Assembly: GCA_024641855.1 (NCBI GenBank)
Contig: JAHECG010000003.1
Location: 1 to 64,000, forward strand
Reading direction: 5' to 3'
DNA: 64,000 nucleotides
Source: Betaproteobacteria bacterium
Lineage (GTDB): Bacteria > Pseudomonadota > Gammaproteobacteria > Burkholderiales > Thiobacteraceae
The notes under the pieces are model-generated. The model searched no databases and was not told where the DNA came from. It saw only the letters and a list, made by a program, of their open reading frames with translations. Both the position numbers and the translations under genes were made by a program. Below are positions 56,919 to 64,000 of this stretch, piece after piece (the first letter of the stretch is position 1; the number at the start of each line of letters is the position of its first letter).

Positions 56919-57941
56919 CTACTTTTTCGTGTCGCGCGCGAAAGTAAAGGCGTCAGAATAAAATTCAGCGTCTGGCAAGCCAGCGCCGACGAGTACTTTG
57001 TGCGCTTCTTCCACCATGCTCGGCGACCCACAAGCATAGACTTGCACGCCACTGATATCCGCATGATCCTGCAACACGCAATTCTGAACGTGGCCAACTC
57101 GGCCAGTCCAATGATCGTCAGCGCCAGGCTGGGATAACACCGGCACAAACTTAAAGTTGGGATGTGCTTTTTGCCACTGTAATGGCAGGTCGTACATATA
57201 GATGTCCGGCAAGTGACGTGCGCCCCAGTACAACGTCAGTGGACGCTGGGTGCCGCTGTGCAGGGCATGTTCGACAATACTTTTGATCGGCGCAAAACCG
57301 GTGCCGGTGGCGAGAAAGATAATCGGCTTGTCGCTATCTTCACGAAGAAAGAAAGTGCCGAGCGGGCCTTCAAAGCGCAGGATGGCCTTCTCCTGCATTT
57401 GCGAAAACACATATTCACTAAACGTGCCGCCCGCTACATGCCGGATGTGCAATTGCAGGGTTTCATCATCGTGTGGCGCATTGGCCAGGGAGAAGCTGCG
57501 GCGTTTACCATCCTTGAGCAGAATGTCGATGTATTGCCCGGCCATGAATTGCATGCGCTCGCTGGCCGGCAGTTTGAGAGACAGGAGTGCGACGTCGTCG
57601 GAAATTTTTTCCAATTTTTGCACACGGCAGGGAATGGTTTTGATCTGAATGTCTTTGGCTACGCCAATTTCGCGGCATTCGATGGTTAAATCCGAAAGCG
57701 GCGTGGCGCAGCAAAATAACGCCAGCCCTTGCGCTTTTTCTTCGTCGGTCAATGTGTTTGGCTGATGATCGCCATAGTTTACTTGGCCCGAAATCACCTT
57801 GCCTTTACAGGATCCGCAAGCGCCGTTGCGGCAGCCATAGGGCAAAGTAAATCCTTGCCGCAGCGCGGCTTCGAGAATGGTTTCATCCGCCTCGGGCGTA
57901 AAGGTATGACCGCTGGGCTGAATGGTGATTTGAAACGGCAT
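56919..57941 (-). CDS. Ferredoxin-NAD(P)H reductase fusion, CDP-6-deoxy-glucoseen reductase-like
   Basis: A protein of 340 residues. Residues 1-90 are a plant-type 2Fe-2S ferredoxin with the ligands in YGCRNGACGSCKGKV and a fourth Cys in LFCCAT. Residues 100-200 bind FAD (RRSFSLANAPHD), and residues 200-335 bind NAD(P)H (PIIFLATGTGFAPIKS, VYACGSPSMVEEA). Homologues are annotated as CDP-6-deoxy-delta-3,4-glucoseen reductase (AscD/DdhD) or as oxygenase reductase subunits. The electron acceptor cannot be told from this sequence, and no dideoxysugar genes are nearby. Confidence 0.88.
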   Translation of the reverse strand: MPFQITIQPSGHTFTPEADETILEAALRQGFTLPYGCRNGACGSCKGKVISGQVNYGDHQPNTLTDEEKAQGLALFCCATPLSDLTIECREIGVAKDIQIKTIPCRVQKLEKISDDVALLSLKLPASERMQFMAGQYIDILLKDGKRRSFSLANAPHDDETLQLHIRHVAGGTFSEYVFSQMQEKAILRFEGPLGTFFLREDSDKPIIFLATGTGFAPIKSIVEHALHSGTQRPLTLYWGARHLPDIYMYDLPLQWQKAHPNFKFVPVLSQPGADDHWTGRVGHVQNCVLQDHADISGVQVYACGSPSMVEEAHKVLVGAGLPDAEFYSDAFTFARDTKK

Positions 57942-57996
57942 GCTTATTCCTTATAATCCTAGGCCCAACTCAATATCCACCAAAACAGACGGAACG

Positions 57997-58854
57997 ATGC
58001 GGCGATTATTAATCATTGGTTGTGGTGACGTGGCTTTGCGCGCAGTCGCACGCTTACTCCCCGCCTTTCATATTTATGCCCTGACGCATACGCCAGAGCG
58101 TGCTCAAAGCTTGCGCGCGCTGGGCATTACGCCAATTGTCGGGGATCTCGATCAACCGCAGCAACTGGTGAAACTGGCCGGACTAGCGCACTGCGTAATG
58201 CACTTCGCACCGCCGCAGAGCAGTGGTGAATTCGATCAACGTACGCACAATCTACTGGCCGCGTTGGACAAGGGCGAAATGTTACCACAGCGCTTGGTCT
58301 ATATCAGCACCACGGGCGTGTATGGACATTGTGAAGGCAGTTGGGTGGACGAGACGCATCGTACGCAACCCGCCACGCCACGCGCCAAACGCCGTTTGTC
58401 GGCCGAAAGCCAACTTCGTGAGTGGGGGATTAGGCGTGGCGTGATCGTGTCGATTTTGCGGGTGCCCGGCATTTATTCCCAGAGCCGCCTACCCTTGCAG
58501 CGCTTAAAAAACGGCACGCCGACGCTGGTCGCAGCCGAGGACAGTTACACTAACCATATTCACGCCGAGGATTTAGCGCGCATGGCGGCAGCCGCGATTT
58601 ATCGGGGTAAGCCTGGACGTGTGTACAACGCCGCCGATGATTCCGATATCAAAATGGGTGACTGGTTCGACCTGTTGGCCACACGCCATAATCTGCCACA
58701 TCCCAAGCGCATTACGCGCGCCGAAGCACAAACGCAGATGCCGGAAAATTTGTTGTCATTCCTGAATGAGTCGAGGCGCGTATCCAACAAGCGCGTGAAG
58801 CGAGAGTTGCGGGTGAAATTGGCCTACCCGGATGTGGATTCCGGGACGCGCTAG
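57997..58854 (+). CDS. Extended SDR / NAD(P)-binding epimerase-like protein
   Basis: A Rossmann-fold protein of 285 residues. The nucleotide site is LLIIGCGDVALRAVARLL, which departs from the classical GxxGxxG. VYISTTGVYGHCEGSWVDE and the later HAEDLARMAAAAI are typical of the YeeZ-like group of extended SDRs. A catalytic YxxxK is not evident. ATG 57997 is the likely start; an upstream in-frame ATG at 57940 would overlap the divergent reductase start. The substrate is unknown. Confidence 0.85.
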   Translation: MRRLLIIGCGDVALRAVARLLPAFHIYALTHTPERAQSLRALGITPIVGDLDQPQQLVKLAGLAHCVMHFAPPQSSGEFDQRTHNLLAALDKGEMLPQRLVYISTTGVYGHCEGSWVDETHRTQPATPRAKRRLSAESQLREWGIRRGVIVSILRVPGIYSQSRLPLQRLKNGTPTLVAAEDSYTNHIHAEDLARMAAAAIYRGKPGRVYNAADDSDIKMGDWFDLLATRHNLPHPKRITRAEAQTQMPENLLSFLNESRRVSNKRVKRELRVKLAYPDVDSGTR

Positions 58855-58942
58855 AACTTGTGCGGCTAGTCCGGTATGGCCTTACCCGATAGTCTTTTAG
58901 GCTTTTGACAAGTGCCAGCACCAAGCTCATGCTTGCACCATT

Positions 58943-59716
58943 ATGCGTATTCTAACCGGTTCGGCTGAAGGACAGATTGTGGATGCGGCGCGGCCGATTA
59001 TCGTCACCGCTGCTGAAGTGGCGGATGCGCATCACATCGCGCCGCATCGCCACCCGCGTGGACAACTGCTGTATGCCGAGAGCGGTGTGATGCAAGTCAG
59101 CATTGGACTGACGACGTGGCGAGTAACGCCACGTTTAGGGGTTTGGGTGCCCAGCGATGTACCACACCAAGTGATGGCCGATGCCGGCATTTCCTATCGC
59201 TCCGTATTCGTAAATCCGAGTGCGACACGCGGTATGCCGTGCTATGGCATGGCGGTGGACATCCCCCCGTTGACCCGTGAACTGATCTTCGAAGCCGCAA
59301 CGTTTGGCGCCGAATACGCCCCGGATAGCGCGGAGGCGAGGTTGATCACGGTACTGCAAGACCGCTTGGGTGAAATTTCTACGACGAAATTAAGCTTGCC
59401 TATGCCGCGCGACGCGCGTGCCAAACGCGTAGCGCAGTGTTTACTGGACAGCCCTGCCGATGATCGCAGTTTGACGGAATGGGGCCGAGTTGTCGGAGCC
59501 AGTAACCGGACATTAGCGCGCCTATTCACGCGTGAAACCGGGATGACTTTCGGCGCCTGGGTGCAAACGATGCGCCTATCGTTGGCGGTGGATCTGTTGC
59601 TGGGCGGAGCGTCCGTTACTCGAGTTGCCCTGGAAATGGGTTATGCCACACCGAGTGCCTTTAGCGCCATGTTTCGGCGTGCGCTAGGCACTTCGCCGCG
59701 GCGCTATTGTGCCTAA
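58943..59716 (+). CDS. AraC-family transcriptional regulator
   Basis: A protein of 257 residues. The N-terminal cupin sensing domain holds HHIAPHRHPRGQLLYAESGVM. The C-terminal pair of helix-turn-helix motifs is SLTEWGRVVGASNRTLARLF and VTRVALEMGYATPSAFSAMF followed by GTSPRRY. It is encoded just upstream of, and in the same direction as, the HbpS-like operon, so that operon is a reasonable target. TTGACA at 58905-58910 could be part of its own promoter. Confidence 0.92.
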   Translation: MRILTGSAEGQIVDAARPIIVTAAEVADAHHIAPHRHPRGQLLYAESGVMQVSIGLTTWRVTPRLGVWVPSDVPHQVMADAGISYRSVFVNPSATRGMPCYGMAVDIPPLTRELIFEAATFGAEYAPDSAEARLITVLQDRLGEISTTKLSLPMPRDARAKRVAQCLLDSPADDRSLTEWGRVVGASNRTLARLFTRETGMTFGAWVQTMRLSLAVDLLLGGASVTRVALEMGYATPSAFSAMFRRALGTSPRRYCA

Positions 59717-59752
59717 AAACTTCTCGTTTTGTCCGTTATACAACATAGGTTG

Positions 59753-59768
59753 ACCGTCGCGCGACGGT
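59753..59768. promoter_or_regulatory. 16-base perfect palindrome upstream of the HbpS-like operon
   Basis: ACCGTCGCGCGACGGT, entirely self-complementary, 57 bases before the start at 59826 and overlapping a TTGACC that could be a -35 element. It is a candidate operator. AraC proteins usually bind direct repeats, so another regulator may use it. Confidence 0.45.
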
Positions 59769-59825
59769 GATCGATCTGCGTTTGCACTAATCTCTTTTCG
59801 ACGCTGAAAAGCCGAAGGAGGCAAA

Positions 59826-60359
59826 ATGTTGCAGATCAAATTCAACGCGTGCACGGGTCTATTCTTGCTGGCAACAATCAGTATGAGTACGCCCGCCAGA
59901 GCGGAAGAGGCGTTGCATACGTTTCTTAGCTTGAGCGTAGAGCAGGCAAGCAACGCGGCTTGGGCCGCGTTGCACGATTGCCGCAAGCGCGGCTATTCAG
60001 TTGCGGTGGCGGTGGTTGATCGTGGCGGCAATGTTCAGACGCTGTTGCGGGATCGTTATGCCGGCCCACACACCTTTGAAACGGCCATTCGCAAGGCATG
60101 GACGGCCAATAGTTTTCGCCAAACCACAAATGATTTGGCAGGAATGCTGCAGGAAGGCCGTATCCCACATCAAGTCCAACACAATCCCGGTGCGTTGCTG
60201 GTCGGAGGCGGTTTGTTGATCGAAGCCAAAGGCCAAATCATAGGCGGGATCGGTGTGTCGGGGGCGCCACCCGGAAAATCGGAACGCGACAGTATCGACG
60301 GCGCATGTGCACAAGCGGGCTTGACGGCTATTCAAGCGGCGCTGGAGTTTGCGGAATAG
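59826..60359 (+). CDS. Exported GlcG/HbpS-family protein
   Basis: A protein of 177 residues with a signal peptide (cut at ARA-EE). The GlcG/HbpS domain is shown by GYSVAVAVVDRGGNVQTLLRDRYAGPHTFETAIRKA cut to its core VAVVDRGGNVQTLLR, then NPGALLVGGGLLIE and GGIGVSGAPPG. HbpS binds haem and senses redox stress in Streptomyces; other members are of unknown role. An AGGAGG ribosome-binding site precedes it. It is first of three genes whose products are all exported. Confidence 0.88.
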   Translation: MLQIKFNACTGLFLLATISMSTPARAEEALHTFLSLSVEQASNAAWAALHDCRKRGYSVAVAVVDRGGNVQTLLRDRYAGPHTFETAIRKAWTANSFRQTTNDLAGMLQEGRIPHQVQHNPGALLVGGGLLIEAKGQIIGGIGVSGAPPGKSERDSIDGACAQAGLTAIQAALEFAE

Positions 60360-60394
60360 CGCCGTCAGTCAAACAAAACATCCAGGGGAACACA

Positions 60395-60904
60395 GTGCAC
60401 AAAATTAAAGGCTGGTGGAAACGCGCAATCTTGATGGGGACGTTAGGATTGCAGGCATTCGGGGTACAAGCGGAAATCCCGCAGGGCTATGAATTTTTGC
60501 CATACGATCAAGGGGTGAAGTTGGCACGCGAAACCGGTAAGAATGTCTTCGTCTATTTTGGGCGACCAGGTTGCGGCTTTTGCGAAATGACCAATCAACA
60601 AGTCTTCGCGCGTGCAGAAATAAAACGCGCTTACAGTGCGCATTACATCCTAACCTACGTCAACTCAGAAAGCGGCAAACGCCTTACTTTGCCCAGTGGC
60701 GAACGTATTACGGAGATGCAATTAGGCGAACGTATGAATACCCGTGGCACACCGGTGTTTATTTTTCTGGAACCCGGCGGCAAACAAATCGTGAAACGTT
60801 TCGGCTCGCAAAACTTGGAGACGATGTTGTTGTTGGATCGTTTTGTGAATGACGGACACTACCGCAGCATGACTTTTTCTGAATTTGAAAAGCAGCCGTT
60901 GTGA
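60395..60904 (+). CDS. Exported thioredoxin-like protein (SoxW-like)
   Basis: A protein of 169 residues that starts at GTG 60395 after AGGGGAA. The signal peptide is MHKIKGWWKR...FGVQA-EI. The thioredoxin fold has the redox pair in FGRPGCGFCEMT (Cys 60 and 63) and the cis-Pro in TRGTPVFIF. CGFC is unusual between the CGPC of thioredoxin and the CPHC of DsbA, and suits a periplasmic reductase of the SoxW or DsbD-linked kind. The next gene starts inside its stop codon (GTGA). Confidence 0.88.
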   Translation: MHKIKGWWKRAILMGTLGLQAFGVQAEIPQGYEFLPYDQGVKLARETGKNVFVYFGRPGCGFCEMTNQQVFARAEIKRAYSAHYILTYVNSESGKRLTLPSGERITEMQLGERMNTRGTPVFIFLEPGGKQIVKRFGSQNLETMLLLDRFVNDGHYRSMTFSEFEKQPL

Positions 60905-62097
60905 GAGTACTAATTGTTTGCATCGGGTTGCTGGTTACGCTATCGAGCAGCGCGGCCACTTGGCTATTTACCCCGGAAATGCGAGTTTCCGACCAAGTGT
61001 CCAAGGGCGGATTTCATCATCTGGATTCTGCGGGGCGTAAAAATCTTGCGGTGGGAGCGCATCAAGTCGCTGTGATTTGGGAAGATAGGCACGCAGGATC
61101 GGAGCAAGTGTATCTCGCGTTTAAGGATTTGCAGGGCAATCAATTCTCGGCTGCGCGCAGACTAAGTACCGGATCTGCGGCTTACGAACCAGTGTTGGCG
61201 TGGTTACGTGATGATCTATTCGTGGCGGCTTGGGAGCAGGAGGGTCGTATTCTGGCACGGCTCTGTCGTGCGCGAACACTTGGTCCAGTCACGGTGCTAG
61301 GTGGATTGGATGCAGCACAAGTCTCCCTTGTAGCGGATGGGGAAAACCGGGCATTTGCCGTCTGGGCACAGCGCGATGGCCAGCAGATGCGCATAATGAG
61401 TACCCGTCTGACCGTTGACGCAAAGGGCGAGCTGAAAGCGCAAGCGCCGATTGCCGTAACGCCTGCGCCGCTCAGTGGCGATCAGGCGTATCCAGCCGCA
61501 ACTATCGGTCGCGCTGGAGTGGTTGTGGCATGGGAAGATCGAAGCAATAAATCTACGATGCTGCAAACGGCTTTCAGCGCGAACCGGCAGACTTTTTCTG
61601 CGCCGACGACGCTCAACGAGATTATTCGTAAATCCGCAGTGTTTGGTGAAGCATCGACGGTGGCACGGATTACGTTGGCGCGCCTGGGTGCTGACCATCT
61701 CGCCGCCGTCTGGCTGGATAAGCGGGAATATCGTTCGGGCTACAAGGTGTTTTCTGCATTGAGTCACGACGGGGGGCGCAGTTTCGGATTAAATGAGAAG
61801 GTGCAAGATGATTTTGGCGACAGTACGCCGCAATGGCATGCCGCTGTGGCGGCGCACAAAGGGCGCTTGGTGGCGGTGTGGGACGATGCAAGAGATGATG
61901 TGCAAAAGATCTGGATGGCTTGGCGTGGAAGCAATGGATGGAGCGACAATATTGCGGTGACGCCAGATACGGGGTTAGCCGAGCACACCAGTCCGACGGT
62001 CGCGTTTGATCCAGCGGGCAATCTGCATTTGGCCTGGATAAAACGCGAAGGAGCGGATACCGAGGTGATTTACCGCATGGGGCGTTTTAAACCTTAA
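60901..62097 (+). CDS. Exported sialidase-like beta-propeller protein
   Basis: A protein of 398 residues, start GTG 60901, overlapping the previous stop. The signal peptide ends near SSA-AT. The rest shows repeated units of about 50 residues with WEDRHAGSEQVYLAF, AVWAQRDGQQ, VVAWEDRSNKSTM, AVWLDKREYRSGYKVF and AVWDDARDDVQKIW, consistent with a six-bladed propeller. One Asp-box (SHDGGRSFG) is clear. No sialidase catalytic Arg triad or Tyr can be named, so binding rather than hydrolysis is likely. It is the last gene of the HbpS-like operon. Confidence 0.82.
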   Translation: MRVLIVCIGLLVTLSSSAATWLFTPEMRVSDQVSKGGFHHLDSAGRKNLAVGAHQVAVIWEDRHAGSEQVYLAFKDLQGNQFSAARRLSTGSAAYEPVLAWLRDDLFVAAWEQEGRILARLCRARTLGPVTVLGGLDAAQVSLVADGENRAFAVWAQRDGQQMRIMSTRLTVDAKGELKAQAPIAVTPAPLSGDQAYPAATIGRAGVVVAWEDRSNKSTMLQTAFSANRQTFSAPTTLNEIIRKSAVFGEASTVARITLARLGADHLAAVWLDKREYRSGYKVFSALSHDGGRSFGLNEKVQDDFGDSTPQWHAAVAAHKGRLVAVWDDARDDVQKIWMAWRGSNGWSDNIAVTPDTGLAEHTSPTVAFDPAGNLHLAWIKREGADTEVIYRMGRFKP

Positions 62098-62489
62098 TCC
62101 TTGGGGAGCTTGAATGGTTCTTCACGCCGACATTCGCCTTCTATGATCTCTGCATCGATGGAGGGTCGCGCGCGTGATCTGGGCCAGATGAGGAGCAACA
62201 GTGCCAAGGCATCGGATACGACGCCAGGGAATATGAATAATAGACCGGCCAACAGCATGCGGCCAGAAGCAAATATCGCCTGGAACGGGTCTTCACCCTG
62301 CTGCACTGCGCCCATCACGCGACCGAAGATAGCGAATTGTTCTTCACGGATCAGCGTGATGCCAAAGATGATCGAGCCAATCATCCAGAGCAGCAGCCAC
62401 CAGCCGATTTTCTGGGCGACCAAAACCGCCACCCAGAGTTCGAGTAAGGGAAAACCGAGTAGAATTGCGAAAAACAGCCAAGGTGCCAT
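62094..62489 (-). CDS. fxsA: FxsA-family membrane protein
   Basis: A protein of 131 residues with three to four membrane helices. Evidence: FFAILLGFPLLELWVAVLVAQ cut to its core FPLLELWVAVLV, LREEQFAIFG-like IREEQFAIFGRV, and FIFPGVVSDALALLLL, all FxsA. In E. coli FxsA relieves exclusion of phage T7 by the F plasmid. ATG 62489 is chosen because it gives the usual N-terminus MAPWLFFAIL. The stop overlaps that of the propeller gene. Its start is 13 bases from that of cutA. Confidence 0.92.
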   Translation of the reverse strand: MAPWLFFAILLGFPLLELWVAVLVAQKIGWWLLLWMIGSIIFGITLIREEQFAIFGRVMGAVQQGEDPFQAIFASGRMLLAGLLFIFPGVVSDALALLLLIWPRSRARPSIDAEIIEGECRREEPFKLPKD

Positions 62490-62502
62490 AAGTAAATCCA
62501 GT

Positions 62503-62826
62503 ATGGGGACGATTCTTGTTATTTCTACGCTGCCAGATCGCGAAAGCGCGGAAAAATTAGCGTATATCTTGGTAGAACAACAACTTGCCGCCTGCGTCAA
62601 TATTTTGCCAGGCGTGACCTCAGTGTATCGATGGCAAGGCAAAGTGGAAAGCGCGAACGAGACAATTGTGCTGATCAAATCTACAATGGCACGTTATCCG
62701 GATTTGGAAGCAGCGATTAAAAAACAACATCCTTACGAACTTCCCGAGATCGTCGCAGTCCCATTAAGTGCCGGCTTACCCGCCTATTTGGAATGGGTTA
62801 AAACAGAAACCAGCATTTTGTCCTAG
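62503..62826 (+). CDS. cutA: Divalent-cation tolerance protein CutA
   Basis: A protein of 107 residues of the CutA trimer family. Evidence: VISTLPDRESAEKLAYILVEQ, AACVNILPGVTSVYRWQGKVE (core ACVNILPGVTSVY), LIKSTMARYPDLE and HPYELPEIVAVP. ATG 62503 follows a weak ribosome-binding site. The order fxsA, cutA, dsbD is common in betaproteobacteria. Confidence 0.94.
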   Translation: MGTILVISTLPDRESAEKLAYILVEQQLAACVNILPGVTSVYRWQGKVESANETIVLIKSTMARYPDLEAAIKKQHPYELPEIVAVPLSAGLPAYLEWVKTETSILS

Positions 62827-62881
62827 ATCACAGTCGAGAAAAATAACCGGGCATACCCCGTACAACCAAGCGAAACTTAAA

Positions 62882-64000
62882 ATGAAAAAATTCATACTAG
62901 CCATTTGCACGTTTTTATCCCTAAGCCCGATATTGTCGCATGCGGTAGAAGAGGGCGAGTTGTTAGCGCCGGAAAAAGCATTTGCCATGACGGCCAAGCC
63001 GCTCGATGCAAAAACTATCGAGGTGCGTTATCAAGTCGCGAATGGCTATTATCTCTATCACGACAAATTCAAATTTCAAGTCGAACCGGCCGATGCTGGT
63101 TTGGGCGCGGCGCAAATTCCGCCGGGTAAAGTGAAGCAAGATGAGTATTTCGGCAAAGTTGAAACGCATCGCGGTTTGTTGGTGATCAAATTACCGCTGG
63201 CACGTGCGAACGGCGCGGTGACGTTGAAGGCCATTTCCCAGGGCTGCGCCGATCTTGGTGTGTGTTATCCGCCGCTAACACAAACGGTAAAGCTGGCTTT
63301 TGCCGGAGCGGCTACCAGCGTTGCGCCAGCAGCCAGTACACCCACACTGGAGAAAATAGCCCCGCAACCTAAGGCGGGTGGTGCCTTAGCCGCGTTGAAA
63401 GATTTCGGTGTGAGCTTAGGGGGGGCAGGTGATGAGCTGTTGCCAGCAGAAGAGGCATTTAAAGTTGCGCTGAGCAGTAAAGATGCCAATACATTGTCGC
63501 TAACGATTACGCCTAGCAACAATGTGTATTTGTACCGTGACAAAATCAAAGCCACGCTGCTGGAGGGCAAGGGGGTTTCGATTGCTAGCTTGAACTTGCC
63601 GCCGGGCGAAGAAAAGAACGATCCGGCTTTCGGCAAAACGCTTCAGGTATACCACCACGCAGTGCAAGCAGAAATCAACTTAAAGCGCGAAGCAGGCGCT
63701 GCGCAAAAAATTGCATTACGCATCGACTATCAAGGCTGCAACGAAAAAGTCGGTGTGTGTTATCCACCGCAAAACAAACGCATCGAGTTGACGTTAGCGA
63801 GTGCGGCGGCAAGTGCTATTGCGACCGCCAAGCCCGATAGTGTCGTGACGAAAACGGAAGAGAAGATCAGCGAGCCAAGTGCCGCGCCAATCGCTGCTCC
63901 GGCAGTTGGTGAAGCCAAGGTGGAAACGGCGGCGGCAGCGCAAGACGAGTCTTCAAAAATCGAACAGTTGTTCAAAGGCAGCAGCTTCTGGGTCGTGATC
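62882..64000 (+). CDS. dsbD: Thiol:disulfide interchange protein DsbD, 5' part, with a doubled N-terminal domain
   Basis: 373 residues are present; the frame is still open at the window edge. A signal peptide (cut at SHA-VE) is followed by two tandem DsbD-alpha domains. The first (about 25-145) ends in ISQGCADLGVCYPP with Cys 122 and 128. The second (about 195-315) ends in DYQGCNEKVGVCYPP with Cys 286 and 293, one residue further apart. An Ala/Pro/Glu-rich linker leads to KIEQLFKGSSFWVVI, the start of the membrane domain. Ordinary DsbD has one alpha domain. The protein brings electrons to periplasmic thiols for cytochrome maturation and disulfide repair. Confidence 0.9.
   Translation, partial: MKKFILAICTFLSLSPILSHAVEEGELLAPEKAFAMTAKPLDAKTIEVRYQVANGYYLYHDKFKFQVEPADAGLGAAQIPPGKVKQDEYFGKVETHRGLLVIKLPLARANGAVTLKAISQGCADLGVCYPPLTQTVKLAFAGAATSVAPAASTPTLEKIAPQPKAGGALAALKDFGVSLGGAGDELLPAEEAFKVALSSKDANTLSLTITPSNNVYLYRDKIKATLLEGKGVSIASLNLPPGEEKNDPAFGKTLQVYHHAVQAEINLKREAGAAQKIALRIDYQGCNEKVGVCYPPQNKRIELTLASAAASAIATAKPDSVVTKTEEKISEPSAAPIAAPAVGEAKVETAAAAQDESSKIEQLFKGSSFWVVI

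Overview
The window is a gene-dense stretch of a betaproteobacterial chromosome, most likely from the Nitrosomonadales/Burkholderiales side. That placement is inferred from gene content and order: DUF2782-thrB-BPSS1780 next to polA, dusB-fis-purH-purD-purE, rubredoxin diverging from thiD-thiE-hemL, a pilGHIJ-chpA chemosensory cluster, fxsA/cutA/dsbD and a PEP-CTERM protein. There are no rRNA or tRNA genes, no CRISPR array, no insertion sequences and no clear pseudogenes. GC looks moderate. It drops visibly in the 9.1-12.1 kb block and around 28.5-28.8 kb.

Layout. 1-9 kb: the 3' part of recQ, the ABC-F ATPase uup, a large membrane-bound GGDEF/EAL protein and a UvrD-type helicase. 9.1-12.1 kb: three unrecognised exported proteins (one a lipoprotein) and a 670-base AT-rich spacer. 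12.1-17.1 kb (minus strand): an LTA-synthase-like sulfatase, a BPSS1780-type membrane protein, homoserine kinase, a DUF2782 protein and a LOG-family protein. 17.1-27.4 kb: polA, a DUF3617 protein, then dusB-fis-purH-purD-purE-tsaC-hemF-pgsA-like. 27.5-32.1 kb: a PEP-CTERM surface protein with a sigma-54-type promoter and paired upstream motifs, a VAO-family FAD oxidase, a FeeM-like N-acyl amino acid synthase and a YcgR/PilZ protein. 32.1-37.8 kb: two divergent transcripts that together encode a Lol/MacB-like ABC system (ATPase, two paralogous permeases, a LolA-like periplasmic protein, an outer-membrane barrel). 37.8-43.4 kb: hemB, engB, cytochrome c4, hemL, thiE, thiD and rubredoxin. A candidate CU-rich small RNA lies between hemB and engB. 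43.7-52.9 kb: pilG, pilH, pilI, pilJ and a 1890-residue chpA. 53-64 kb: uppP, hemX-hemY, a lipoprotein, a ferredoxin-reductase fusion, an SDR protein, an AraC regulator followed by an HbpS/GlcG-thioredoxin-beta-propeller operon, fxsA, cutA, and the 5' part of a dsbD that carries two copies of the N-terminal DsbD-alpha domain.

How the parts relate. Purine synthesis (purH, purD, purE), haem synthesis (hemF, hemB, hemL, hemX, hemY) and thiamine synthesis (thiD, thiE) account for most of the metabolism. Cyclic-di-GMP turnover and sensing (GGDEF/EAL protein, YcgR) and the Chp pathway point to a surface-associated, twitching lifestyle. The PEP-CTERM protein implies an exosortase and exopolysaccharide locus elsewhere in the genome. 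The points that most repay checking are the small RNA next to engB, the RpoN-type control region of the PEP-CTERM gene, the dedicated Lol-like export cluster, the HbpS-thioredoxin-propeller operon and the duplicated DsbD domain.
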